Positions 1 to 10,068 of a stretch of 33,240 bases of DNA are shown here, piece after piece (position 1 is the stretch's first letter; each line of letters starts with the position of its first letter). The notes beneath the pieces are model-generated. The model saw only the letters and a program-made list of their open reading frames with translations. It made no database searches and was not told the DNA's origin. Position numbers and translations under genes: made by a program. Source of the DNA: Nitrososphaeria archaeon. Lineage in GTDB: Archaea > Thermoproteota > Nitrososphaeria > Nitrososphaerales > Nitrosopumilaceae. Location of the stretch: assembly GCA_010028495.1 (NCBI GenBank), contig RHCX01000008.1, positions 1 to 33,240 on the forward strand. The letters run 5' to 3'.

Positions 1-242
1 GACAATACGAAAAGCTGACACAAGACATGCACGTAGTTGATGAGGTCGCAATAATCAAAGTAATTCCAAGGACAATCAAAGGAAAATACAAGATAGGCCA
101 GCACATGGACAAAGAATCACGGATTAATCTAGCAAGGAAGATTCTGCAAAAAAATAGCCCCACTGCAAGGAAGACTATTCAGGTCATGGGCTTTGACATT
201 ATACAAAATGATGTCAGAATGGTTGATGAGCCATCCTGGTAG
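1..242 (+). CDS. C-terminal fragment of an ORF entering from the left edge; tail resembles PaiB-like/FMN-binding split-barrel regulator (KYKIGQHMDKESRINLARKI)
   Basis: Frame is open through the left edge (QYEKLTQDMHVVDE...), stop at 240-242; family guess rests only on the K-x-K-x-x-Q-x-x-x-x-x-x-R tail pattern. Confidence 0.5.
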   Translation, partial: QYEKLTQDMHVVDEVAIIKVIPRTIKGKYKIGQHMDKESRINLARKILQKNSPTARKTIQVMGFDIIQNDVRMVDEPSW

Positions 243-243
243 G

Positions 244-900
244 CTAGTGCTGTAGAGTTCCAGTCAGGTCCACTTTGTACGGCATGCTTTTGTTCATAAG
301 ATAAAAGTCCTGATCCTGTAGAACCGCTTTTTGCTTGTTGTTTTTATCGTCCAGAATTTTTTCATCTAGGGTTATGGTTATTGTGAATTTTTCCGTCTTG
401 TCTGCTGCAAAGTCTACGGTCAAGGTTTTGTCATCTAGTTTTGCACCAATTCCTGAAACGGGTGCGCTAGAGCCATCGATTAACAGTCTTGATTCTACTA
501 TACTGAACTCCTTTAGGTTTGTGCCCTTGATTGGAGTCATCTTTAGACTCAGGCTCGCCTTTTTTGCCATGTTTGAGAGCCCCGGGCGTGCATCGCCGCT
601 CAAATTAAGCACAAACTGCTTGCTTTCCAGATCATCAAGATGAGATTTTTGCGGAAGCGTCTTTTGAGGTATGGGTTTTGTGTGCTCTGCCTCTGGCATG
701 GTTTTTGCTGTTTCATGTTTTGGTTCCGGATCATGAATTACGGTTTGATTTGGCGTTTCGGTGTAATCGATATTTGCAGAATACTGGCTTGCAGTTGAGG
801 GGGAAAACTTGTCGTCAAGATCAAAAAGCAAAAATGCGGCAACTACAACAAATGAGATGCTACATATTGCGATCAAATGGATGTTAAATGAGCCTTGCAA
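244..900 (-). CDS. Hypothetical membrane-anchored protein (one N-terminal TM helix, extracytoplasmic domain)
   Basis: 218 aa ORF with N-terminal hydrophobic stretch LIAICSISFVVVAAFLLF followed by a Pro/Thr/Glu-rich linker; compact spacing to neighbours. Confidence 0.7.
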   Translation of the reverse strand: MQGSFNIHLIAICSISFVVVAAFLLFDLDDKFSPSTASQYSANIDYTETPNQTVIHDPEPKHETAKTMPEAEHTKPIPQKTLPQKSHLDDLESKQFVLNLSGDARPGLSNMAKKASLSLKMTPIKGTNLKEFSIVESRLLIDGSSAPVSGIGAKLDDKTLTVDFAADKTEKFTITITLDEKILDDKNNKQKAVLQDQDFYLMNKSMPYKVDLTGTLQH

Positions 901-969
901 TCAAGCACAATTTTTGAAATTTAGCTTAAAAGCCAGACGTAGAAATCATCAGTGCACTAGCCTTTAAAT

Positions 970-2864
970 TTGAAATTACCATTCCAGCACCTATTGCAAG
1001 TCCAGACAAAATACGAGTTATCATCAGAGTTCGAGCCAACCGGAGATCAGCCACAGGCAATTGACAAGATGGTAGCGGGTGTTCAAAAAAACAAGGTCCA
1101 GACTTTGCTTGGAGTTACAGGGTCTGGCAAGACATTTGCAGTTGCAAATGTCATAGCTAGAACTGGCAAGAACACGCTGGTGATATCTCACAACAAAACC
1201 CTGGCGGCTCAATTGTATTCAGAGTTGAAACAGTTTTTCCCAAAAAATAATGTCGGCTATTTTGTATCATATTATGACTATTACCAGCCGGAAAGCTATA
1301 TCGTGCAGACGGACACCTATATCGAGAAGGACACTGAAATCAATGAGAAAATTGAAAAGCTTCGACTAGAGGCAACTGCGATGCTTCTGTCTGGTGAGCC
1401 AACAATTATTGTAGCCACTGTATCGTGCATCTATTCATTGGGCAACCCAAAGGACTGGGAGGAAATGTCGACCAGTCTTGAGACGGGTTCGAATATCAGC
1501 CGTAGTGATCTGATAAAACGCCTCATAAACGCAAGATACGAGCGTAATGATACTGCGCTTGCGGCTGGAAACTTTCGTGTCAAAGGCGACACAATAGATG
1601 TGATTCCTGCGTACTCTCAAGACATAATCAGAATATCGATGTTTGGTGATGAGATTGAAAAGATTGCCATTTTAGACAATGTTTCGTTAAAGGAAAAGCG
1701 CAGGGCAAACTCTATCAAGATATTTCCTGCAAAACACTATCTAGTTGCAAACGATGTTCGGATAAAGGCAGTAAAATCAATTCGAGACGAGTTAAAGACA
1801 AGACTGCCCCAGCTAAAAGAACTCGAAAGGCAGAGACTTGAGATGCGGGCATTTTGATGGAAGAAAGCCAGGTGAGCAGGCGTTTTGTCTTTTGGATTTT
1901 TTTGGTGACGACTATCTTTTGGTAATTGATGAATCACATGTCACCATTCCGCAGCTCCACGGAATGTATGGTGGAGATTATACCAGAAAAAAATCCCTAA
2001 TCGAATATGGATTTAGATTGCCAAGCGCATTTGATAATCGCCCTTTAAAATTTGAGGAATTTGAAAAATACATCAAAAATGCTGTATTTGTTTCTGCCAC
2101 ACCATCAGAATATGAGAAAAAACTCTCTTATCAAATAGTAGAACAACTAGTTAGACCCACAGGCCTTGTAGACCCGCAGGTAGAAATTCACCCTACAAAA
2201 AACCAGATGGATGATCTAATATCAGAGATAAAAAAACGCACTGACAAAAACCAGCGAGTTCTGGTTACCACATTAACAAAAAGAATGGCAGAAGACCTAG
2301 CAGAGTATCTGGCAAAAAAAGAGATTCGCGTCAGATACCTCCATTCAGAAATAGAAGGATTACAAAGAACGGAGCTGATTCGACAGCTCAGGCTTGGAGA
2401 CTTTGATGTTCTGGTTGGAATCAACTTGCTCCGAGAGGGCTTGGACATTCCCGAAGTAGCTTGATGCAGACAGGGAGGGATTTTTGCGAAATTATACTAG
2501 TTTAATTCAGACTTTTGGCAGAGCGGCAAGAAATGTGGATGGTTCTGTGATAATGTATGCTGACAACATCACAAAATCAATGAAGCAGGCAATTGAAGAA
2601 ACAGACAGAAGAAGAACAAAGCAGTTAGAGTACAATAAAAATCATGGAATCACTCCCAGGACAATCATAAAATCAATTCCAGAGCAGGTTGCAACACTTG
2701 ATGATCTAAAAAACAAAACCCAGCATGACTTGAGCCGGGAAATAATAGAAATAGAAATGCAGATGAAAAAATACGCCGAAGAGCTAGACTTTGAGAATGC
2801 GATATCTTGCAGAGACAGACTCAGACGAATTCAAATAGAATTGGAAAAAAAGAACTCGAAATAA
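970..2864 (+). pseudogene. uvrB: UvrB excinuclease subunit split over three frames by two apparent internal deletions
   Basis: Three consecutive ORFs (970-1857, 1838-2464, 2484-2864) read as one UvrB: GVTGSGKT Walker [95 protein letters not shown]-terminal UVR motif. Frame changes at ~1852-1856 and ~2459-2463. Confidence 0.9.
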
Positions 2865-2866
2865 CA

Positions 2867-3541
2867 CTAGCCCATGTCGGTGTATTTTTCGGTTAATGGT
2901 GGCACAAGTCTTGAGAACTTGACAGGTGCTCCAGAATCAAGAATAAGCTCTGCATGGATTTGCTGCGATGCTACTGGTCTATCGGATTGCGTATACACAA
3001 TCACAATGTTTGCTTGCTCGCCTGCTTCCAGTATTTCGTTGGTGTTCTTTTGCGTAGTCCAATATACTACTGCTTGTGTTGCAGATGGTGCTGTACCCGG
3101 AGAACCAATCGGACTGGAGTTGATGCATCCAGACGTCACAGCTGCAGACATTGCAGTTGCTAAATTGTTGTATGTAGTGCTAGTCAGAACGCATGATCTT
3201 TTGAGCAAATTATCATATTGAGTAGTACCTGTGTTAAACCTAAGTGTAGCTAATGTTGCGTTAAGGTTGACACCATGTCCACCAGCAACAACCTTGATTG
3301 GGAACTGGGTTGCGTTTACCTGGGATTTCGGAACGTCGGCTGCACTCATTACCTTGCCTGCTATTTGAATTGCCTGACTTGCCTCTTCAATTCCCTTTGT
3401 GACTGTTTCCTTTGCCTTTTGAGTAGATGAGAAACCCATGTTTAATACGACAAACGACAAGGCAGCTGCCACAATAACAAACGCAATCAACACTAGTGCA
3501 GCTTCTATACCCATGACGCCACGTCTAGAGTTGGTTTTCAT
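2867..3541 (-). CDS. Archaellin / type IV pilin-like protein with class III signal peptide
   Basis: N-terminus MKTNSRRGVMGIEAALVLIAFVIVAAALSFVVLNMGFSSTQKAKETVTKGIEEAS is a typical archaellin leader and hydrophobic helix. Confidence 0.82.
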   Translation of the reverse strand: MKTNSRRGVMGIEAALVLIAFVIVAAALSFVVLNMGFSSTQKAKETVTKGIEEASQAIQIAGKVMSAADVPKSQVNATQFPIKVVAGGHGVNLNATLATLRFNTGTTQYDNLLKRSCVLTSTTYNNLATAMSAAVTSGCINSSPIGSPGTAPSATQAVVYWTTQKNTNEILEAGEQANIVIVYTQSDRPVASQQIHAELILDSGAPVKFSRLVPPLTEKYTDMG

Positions 3542-3545
3542 TATA

Positions 3546-3555
3546 CCAAATTTGG
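3546..3555. promoter_or_regulatory. CCAAATTTGG palindrome immediately upstream of the archaellin start codon
   Basis: Perfect 10-bp palindrome read directly. Confidence 0.35.
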
Positions 3556-3678
3556 CACCACTATAACTTAGAGGTCTGTGTGTGTAAATTGAATGAACAG
3601 TATTTGACTATTCGTTCACGTCTAGTATATGCCAAAAGCATTGTTCAGATAATAAGAGGCCAAAGACGATGAAAAATT

Positions 3679-6492
3679 ATGCATGACCAGTTAAAGATCA
3701 GAGGTGCGCGCCATCACAATCTGAAGAATCTCAATTTGGACATTCCAAAGAACAAGCTTGTCGTGATATCTGGACTATCAGGTTCCGGAAAATCCACATT
3801 GGCATTTGACACAATATACGCAGAAGGCCAAAGGCGATACGTAGAGTCGCTATCTGCATATGCGCGACAGTTCCTAGAAATGATGGACAAGCCAGATGTT
3901 GACTCTATAGAAGGTCTCTCACCTGCAATATCTATACAACAAAAGACGACATCAAAAAATCCTCGCTCTACGGTAGGCACCACTACTGAAATCTATGATT
4001 ATCTGAGATTGTTATTTGCAAGAATCGGCATTCCCCACTGTGTAAAATGCGGCAGAAAAATATCAAACCAGTCAGTAGAGTCCATTTGCGAATCTATCTT
4101 CAAGGATTTTGATCAAAAACAAGTCCTGGTTTTAGCACCACTTATCCAGAGAAAAAAAGGAACGTACGAAAAATTGTTCGAACAGATGAAAAAGGATGGA
4201 TATTCTCGGGCTCGCGTAGATGGCCAAATCATAACACTAGAAGACGAAATTCCAACACTAGACAGGCAAAAATGGCATAATATCGAAATCATTGTAGACA
4301 GGCTAAAGGCATCCAAGGAAGAAAAAAGCAGGCTCTTTGAGGCAATCCAAACCGCACTAAAAGCTGCCAAGGGCTCGGTTTTGATATCGTCTGACAAAGA
4401 CGAAAAAATATTTTCTCAAAACAATGCATGCCCGTACTGCGGTCTTACAGTTGGAGAAATAGAGCCAAGAACATTTTCCTTCAACTCTCCGTTTGGCTCC
4501 TGCAAGGCATGCCATGGTCTTGGAGTCAAGATGGAATTTGATGAGGATTTAGTTATTCCTGATAAAACAAAATCGATTCTTGATGGGGCAATAGTTCCAT
4601 GGAGTGGAAGGTTTTCCGCATTCAGAAGACAGGAGCTGCGAGCAGTCGGCAAAAAGTTTGGCTTTGATCTGATGACTCCGATGAACAAGCTAAAGCCAGA
4701 ACACCTTCGAGTGATATTGCACGGAACAGAACAAATGATTCACTACCAGTATGAATCTCAGACTACAGACTCGCACTGGGCCTATACGAATTCGTTTGAA
4801 GGTGTATTGAACAATTTGCAGCGGGTTTTCATGGGAACCGAATCTGAGTCAAAAAGAGACTGGCTCAAACAATTCATGCGAGACATTCCATGTAACATAT
4901 GCAACGGCAAAAAGCTAAAACCAGAGGCTTTGGCAGTCAAGGTAAACGACGTTGGAATCTACGAAGTCTGCGATTTGTCCATTGACGACTGTTATGATTT
5001 TTTCAAAACAATCAAGCTTACTGATACTGAAAAATACATTGCAAAAGATGTCCTCAAAGAGATAATAGAAAGACTAGAGTTCCTAAGAAACGTCGGCCTA
5101 AACTATCTCACATTAAACAGACAAAGCTCAACTTTATCCGGCGGAGAATCACAAAGGATTCGACTAGCTACGCAAATCGGCTCTAATCTTACAGGTGTAC
5201 TATACGTGCTTGATGAGCCAACCATAGGCCTGCACCAGCGCGACAATGCTAGGCTCATAAAGACACTAGTCAAGCTTCGAGATTTGGACAATACTGTAAT
5301 TGTAGTCGAACACGACGAAGAGGTAATCAAAAATGCCGACTGGATTGTAGATTTGGGCCCAGGTGCTGGAATCCATGGTGGGCAGATTGTCTTTGAAGGG
5401 ACTGTACCGCAAATAATGAACAACCACAAGTCAGTTACTGGAGACTATCTCAAAAACAAGAATCTCATCAAATTAACAGACAAAAAAAGAAAGCAGGAAG
5501 GAAAAATAATAATCAAAGGAGCTGCAGAAAACAATCTCAAGGATATCACAGTAGAGATTCCGCTCGGATACCTAGTTACAGTAACGGGAGTATCTGGTTC
5601 TGGCAAGTCCACATTGGTCAATGAAATATTGCTCAAGGCTTTATCAGCACATTTTTACAAATCAAATGAAAGACCTGGAAAACACGAGTCCGTTGAAGGT
5701 TCAGAGTTAATTGACAAAGTAATCGCAATAGACCAATCTCCAATTGGCAGAACCCCGAGATCAAACCCTGCTACATACATTGGCGCATTTACCCCAATTC
5801 GAGAATTGTTTGCAAGAACAGAGACGTCAAAGGAGCGAGGCTACACTCCAGGACAGTTCTCATTTAATGTCGCAGACGGCAGATGTTTTGCATGTGAGGG
5901 GGACGGTGTCAAAAAAATAGAGATGCAGTTTTTATCAGATGTTTATGTCAGATGCGACGAATGTAAAGGAAAACGATACAATTCCGAGACGCTAGCGGTA
6001 CTGTACAAGGGCAAAAACATTGCAGATGTCTTGGATATGACAGTCGAAGAGGCGTTGGAATTTTTTGAAAACATTCCAAAAATCAAAAGAATTTTACAAA
6101 CAATATTTGATGTCGGTCTTGGATACATCAAGTTGGGCCAATCATCCACCACTCTGTCTGGCGGCGAGGCTCAAAGAGTAAAACTAGCCTCGGAATTATC
6201 AAAGCGAGACACAGGAAAGACGCTATACATTTTGGATGAGCCCACTACAGGACTGCATTTTGCTGATGTTCAAAAGCTGCTTGATGTTTTGAATAGGCTG
6301 GTAAATCTTGGAAACACCATTGTAGTAATAGAGCACAACATGGATGTAATCAAAAATTCTGACTGGTTAATTGATCTTGGACCAGAAGGTGGAGACAGAG
6401 GTGGAAAGATAATTGCAGTCGGCACGCCGTCTCAGATTGCAGCAAACTCTAAAAGTTATACGGGACAATACCTCAAAAAGATTCTAAATTGA
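3679..6492 (+). CDS. uvrA: Excinuclease ABC subunit A
   Basis: 937 aa; GLSGSGKSTLAF and GVSGSGKSTLVN Walker A, two LSGGE signature motifs, CxxC zinc motifs, full-length architecture. Confidence 0.97.
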   Translation: MHDQLKIRGARHHNLKNLNLDIPKNKLVVISGLSGSGKSTLAFDTIYAEGQRRYVESLSAYARQFLEMMDKPDVDSIEGLSPAISIQQKTTSKNPRSTVGTTTEIYDYLRLLFARIGIPHCVKCGRKISNQSVESICESIFKDFDQKQVLVLAPLIQRKKGTYEKLFEQMKKDGYSRARVDGQIITLEDEIPTLDRQKWHNIEIIVDRLKASKEEKSRLFEAIQTALKAAKGSVLISSDKDEKIFSQNNACPYCGLTVGEIEPRTFSFNSPFGSCKACHGLGVKMEFDEDLVIPDKTKSILDGAIVPWSGRFSAFRRQELRAVGKKFGFDLMTPMNKLKPEHLRVILHGTEQMIHYQYESQTTDSHWAYTNSFEGVLNNLQRVFMGTESESKRDWLKQFMRDIPCNICNGKKLKPEALAVKVNDVGIYEVCDLSIDDCYDFFKTIKLTDTEKYIAKDVLKEIIERLEFLRNVGLNYLTLNRQSSTLSGGESQRIRLATQIGSNLTGVLYVLDEPTIGLHQRDNARLIKTLVKLRDLDNTVIVVEHDEEVIKNADWIVDLGPGAGIHGGQIVFEGTVPQIMNNHKSVTGDYLKNKNLIKLTDKKRKQEGKIIIKGAAENNLKDITVEIPLGYLVTVTGVSGSGKSTLVNEILLKALSAHFYKSNERPGKHESVEGSELIDKVIAIDQSPIGRTPRSNPATYIGAFTPIRELFARTETSKERGYTPGQFSFNVADGRCFACEGDGVKKIEMQFLSDVYVRCDECKGKRYNSETLAVLYKGKNIADVLDMTVEEALEFFENIPKIKRILQTIFDVGLGYIKLGQSSTTLSGGEAQRVKLASELSKRDTGKTLYILDEPTTGLHFADVQKLLDVLNRLVNLGNTIVVIEHNMDVIKNSDWLIDLGPEGGDRGGKIIAVGTPSQIAANSKSYTGQYLKKILN

Positions 6493-8078
6493 CACTGGAT
6501 ATTAAAAAAATCAGCATCCCGACACACCCCGGAATCTATCTGATGAAGGATAGTGACTCCAAAATAATCTATATTGGTAAAGCAAAAAATCTCAAAAACC
6601 GCGTCAGATCATATTTTGCCAGAAACCAAAACTACAAAACCCAAAAGCTCGTTGAGAAAATTGCAGATATTGAATTTGTCCTAACAGATAATGAATCTGA
6701 AGCATTTTTGCTTGAATCAAACATGATAAAGCAATACAGGCCTATATTCAACATCGAGCTCAAAGACCAACAAAGATACACATACCTCAGAATTACAAAT
6801 GAAAAATATCCAAGATTATTGGTTGCGAGAAGAACTCGGAGTGGAAAATTCCTAGGAGACGGCAAAGTCTATGGACCATTTACTTCCGGTAGCTCAAAGT
6901 TGCTGAGTATTGGTTCTCTTAGAAAGTCATTTAAAATTAGAATCTGTAAGACTCTGCCAAAAAAGGCCTGCCTTGAATATCACCTTGGAAACTGCGAAGC
7001 GCCATGCGAGTTTGCCCAAGCCAAGACGGACTATCAAAAGCATGTCTTGGATCTTGAATCAATCCTCAAGGGCAAAAATCTGGACATGTTTACAAAAAAC
7101 CTGGAACTGGAGATGAAGCAGGCATCAGATAGCCTCCAATTTGAGCGTGCCAGGGAAATCAAAGATACTTTGCAAAGGCTAGGTAGCCTCAAAACCAGAC
7201 AAAAAATGGAAAGCACTACCGGGTCTGATGAGGAATATTTTGGAGTTGTTTTACAAGACCAAACTGCACAGATAATGACGTTTAAAAAGATAAACGGAGT
7301 TATCCGCGACAGCAACAAGTATTCCTTTGATCTGGTTGGTGACAATTCTTTTTCCAATTTCTTGTATCAGTATTATACCACAAACCAGATTCCGCCGTTT
7401 ATTCTAGTAAATGAGATGCCAGAAAACCACACATTATTGGAGAAAATGTTCTCAAAGACTGCTGGCTTTGCGGTAAGCATAATCACACCAAAATCTGGCA
7501 AGAGAAAAGAAATGCTTGATCTCATACTAAAAAACATTGAAATGATTCAGGCAAGCGGAACAGAGCCCGGATTAATGGAGCTCAAAGAAAAGCTGGAACT
7601 AAAGACAATTCCGAAAATAATAGAATGCTTTGACATATCAAATCACGGAACTGCGTATGCGGTTGGCTCTATGTCACGATTTGTCAATGGCAGACCCGAC
7701 AAATCAGGCTATCGCAAATTCAAGATAAAGACGATACGCGGCCAAGATGATTTTGCAATGATAAATGAGATAGTAAAAAGACGATACTTCAGATTAGATA
7801 ATGAAAATGCCCAGATGCCAGACCTGGTTCTAATCGATGGCGGAAAGGGCCAGCTTGGAGCTGCAGTATCTGCACTAGAAAGCATGGCAATCAGGATTCC
7901 CTGTGCATCGCTTGCCAAACAAAATGAAGAGGTGTATCTGCCAGACAAAAAAGAGCCAGTCATAATACCAAGGCAGAACCAGTCGCTCAAAATACTCCAG
8001 TTTGCCCGAGATGAAGCGCACAGGTTTGGTGTTGCGTACAATAGATCGCTACGTATGACAAAGGGTAAATCTTCTTAA
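6489..8078 (+). CDS. uvrC: Excinuclease ABC subunit C (short form, lacks C-terminal tandem HhH region)
   Basis: GIY-YIG N-terminus PGIYLMKDSDSKIIYIGKAKNLKNRVRSYF, UVR motif, RNase H-like IIECFDISNHGT...LVLIDGGKGQL; TTG start overlaps the uvrA stop by 4 nt. Confidence 0.95.
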   Translation: MTLDIKKISIPTHPGIYLMKDSDSKIIYIGKAKNLKNRVRSYFARNQNYKTQKLVEKIADIEFVLTDNESEAFLLESNMIKQYRPIFNIELKDQQRYTYLRITNEKYPRLLVARRTRSGKFLGDGKVYGPFTSGSSKLLSIGSLRKSFKIRICKTLPKKACLEYHLGNCEAPCEFAQAKTDYQKHVLDLESILKGKNLDMFTKNLELEMKQASDSLQFERAREIKDTLQRLGSLKTRQKMESTTGSDEEYFGVVLQDQTAQIMTFKKINGVIRDSNKYSFDLVGDNSFSNFLYQYYTTNQIPPFILVNEMPENHTLLEKMFSKTAGFAVSIITPKSGKRKEMLDLILKNIEMIQASGTEPGLMELKEKLELKTIPKIIECFDISNHGTAYAVGSMSRFVNGRPDKSGYRKFKIKTIRGQDDFAMINEIVKRRYFRLDNENAQMPDLVLIDGGKGQLGAAVSALESMAIRIPCASLAKQNEEVYLPDKKEPVIIPRQNQSLKILQFARDEAHRFGVAYNRSLRMTKGKSS

Positions 8079-8179
8079 AATTTGTTTGATTTTATCATCA
8101 TACAATATACAAATTATTAGTTTTTTTACAAACCACAATAAATACGTCAGGTCGCACTATATTCCATGAAACACGGAGG

Positions 8180-8428
8180 ATGCAAATGAGCGCAACTGCC
8201 TATGTGCTCATCAACTGTGATCTTGGATCTGAGCAAAAAGTAATTGATCAGATAAAGCCGTTGGACGGAGTAAAGGAAATCAAAGGAGTGTTTGGTGCCT
8301 ATGACATTTTGGCAAAAATAGAAACACCCAATGCCGAATCCCTGCGAGACACCATAACATGGAAGATTCGTAAAATAGATAGAATCCGCTCCACACTTAC
8401 TCTGATGGGAATAGAAGGCCAAGAATAA
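8180..8428 (+). CDS. Lrp/AsnC family stand-alone ligand-binding (RAM) domain protein
   Basis: 82 aa, AYVLINCDLGSEQKVIDQIKPLDGVKEIKGVFGAYDILAKIE pattern with no HTH. Confidence 0.88.
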   Translation: MQMSATAYVLINCDLGSEQKVIDQIKPLDGVKEIKGVFGAYDILAKIETPNAESLRDTITWKIRKIDRIRSTLTLMGIEGQE

Positions 8429-8610
8429 TCCTTCTCAACTTTTTATAAAATCATAAAATCTGTTAAATCACAGGCTAAAACAATGGACGTTTGTTAAGAT
8501 TATTCCCAAGCAGACTTAACTTGCTGTAAATGATAGTACTGTAGACGTCAGCATCAAGCATTTACAAGTCAATTTTTGGAGCAAACCTAGACGCAAGGCT
8601 GGAAGAGCTT

Positions 8611-8880
8611 TTGGTCAATTTGTTAAGATACAACTCTTCTGCCGGGGTGCAAGAGCCAATACGGATTTTTTTGTACAACTATCAGATAATGTCAGATAAT
8701 TTCTGGCAAATGTATAAACATGCAAAATCATACGAGGATGTTTTGGAATGCTATTACCAGTTCTCAAAAAATCAGTGCACCATAATTGAGACATTGCTTG
8801 AAAACCTCAGAATAACCATGAATGATGACCACCTAAAGGACGAGCTCCAAGTAATGCTAAAAGAGGCATTCACTTTTTAG
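8611..8880 (+). CDS. Hypothetical protein
   Basis: 89 aa ORF, coding-like composition, adjacent to the next ORF; TTG start uncertain, frame is open back to ~8540. Confidence 0.6.
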   Translation: MVNLLRYNSSAGVQEPIRIFLYNYQIMSDNFWQMYKHAKSYEDVLECYYQFSKNQCTIIETLLENLRITMNDDHLKDELQVMLKEAFTF

Positions 8881-8886
8881 GAATTA

Positions 8887-9423
8887 TTGGATGAGCTGGA
8901 ATTCAAGATAAAAACAGCTGCAAAGTTTCTTGCAAAGATACCAGATTTTGTCCCTGCCAGGCAAGAGCAAGAACTAGAAGAAAATACGCAGGGATTCTTG
9001 TTTTTTGCCTCAGGGGGAATAGAGATAGTAAAAAGGAGCATAAACGACAAATTTGGGATTTTTGATAGAAAAAACGTCTTCTACATTCATGGGCTAAGAA
9101 AGAACCTATCCGATAAAGGGGCACAGAAAAGGGCAAAAACTATCATATCGAATTATTTTTCCACGCCAAGACAGCTCAAATCCAGAATAGATGTCAGCAA
9201 AAGCAGTTTGTGGAGGCTACAGTCGCTACGAAACCAGGCAATGCATGGAAACATGATCAATATTCATGGAAAGACCATGACGTTCTCATATACAATTCAC
9301 CAAGGCCAAAACACATACTACTTTGTGCAAAAAACCCAAAATCCACACAGATACTTTACTCATATGTTGGATAATCTTGAGAAATTTACAACCCAGATTG
9401 ATGCAATCCTCCAGTCCACTTAG
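8887..9423 (+). CDS. Hypothetical protein
   Basis: 178 aa ORF directly downstream of the previous one; no recognised family. Confidence 0.7.
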   Translation: MDELEFKIKTAAKFLAKIPDFVPARQEQELEENTQGFLFFASGGIEIVKRSINDKFGIFDRKNVFYIHGLRKNLSDKGAQKRAKTIISNYFSTPRQLKSRIDVSKSSLWRLQSLRNQAMHGNMINIHGKTMTFSYTIHQGQNTYYFVQKTQNPHRYFTHMLDNLEKFTTQIDAILQST

Positions 9424-9438
9424 CTTTATTTACTGTGG

Positions 9439-10050
9439 ATGACAAGTCCGGCTATGACAGCCGCAGATAAATTCGGCATTGCTTTTTCAGTAGGATTTAC
9501 TGTTGCAATACTTGCATTTGCGATGATATCAGCATCGACTCACAATGCGACTTCTGCACCAGTAGTTCCAGCACCAGCTCCAGTACCGGCTCCAGCACCA
9601 GAACCAACTCCGGCCCCTCCAGCACCAGCTGAAGAGACTCCGGAGGGAACTCCAGCAGAGACTCCTGAAGAAACACCGGAAGAGACTCCTGAAGAAACTC
9701 CAGAGCCAACGCCGGAAGAGACTCCTGAAGAGACCACAGATGGATATCCAACATCTGCTGATGTTTCAATTTCAGAAGGAGCTTCCAGTCCAGGATGTGA
9801 GTCCGACGGTACATGCTATGTTGAATCCGACATTACAGTTGCTGCAGGTGCGATAGTCACATGGACAAATGATGACACTGCATCACACACAGTGACCAGC
9901 GGATCACCAAGCGATGGACAAACAGACGCCTTTGACAGCGGACTAATCAAATCAGGCGACACGTTCGAGCAGACATTTGATGAAGCAGGCGAATTCGACT
10001 ACTTTTGCGTCGTCCACCCATGGATGACAGGCAAAGTAACAGTGGAATAA
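9439..10050 (+). CDS. Plastocyanin-like cupredoxin, membrane-anchored by an N-terminal TM with a PAP/ETPE repeat linker
   Basis: Copper site pattern H (ASHTVTSG) ... C-x3-H-x2-M (YFCVVHPWMTG); N-terminal TM; low-complexity linker. Confidence 0.93.
   Translation: MTSPAMTAADKFGIAFSVGFTVAILAFAMISASTHNATSAPVVPAPAPVPAPAPEPTPAPPAPAEETPEGTPAETPEETPEETPEETPEPTPEETPEETTDGYPTSADVSISEGASSPGCESDGTCYVESDITVAAGAIVTWTNDDTASHTVTSGSPSDGQTDAFDSGLIKSGDTFEQTFDEAGEFDYFCVVHPWMTGKVTVE
9562..9738 (+). repeat. Low-complexity PAP and ETPEETPE coding repeats in the cupredoxin linker
   Basis: Tandem ccagcaccagct and gaagagactcctgaagaaac units read directly. Confidence 0.85.
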
Positions 10051-10068
10051 ATCCACACTTCTTTTCTT

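Noticed and set aside
1838-2864. Programmed frameshifting or an intein explaining the split uvrB
   Set aside because: Conserved residues are absent at both junctions, so a simple ribosomal slip could not restore the protein; deletion or sequence error fits better.
8429-8610. Possible ncRNA in the spacer before 8611
   Set aside because: Only short A/T runs and no convincing stem; the right part is likely the 5' end of the next ORF with an uncertain start.
9540-9814. Antisense G/V/S-rich ORFs opposite the cupredoxin linker
   Set aside because: Mirror translations of the PAP/ETPE coding repeat.
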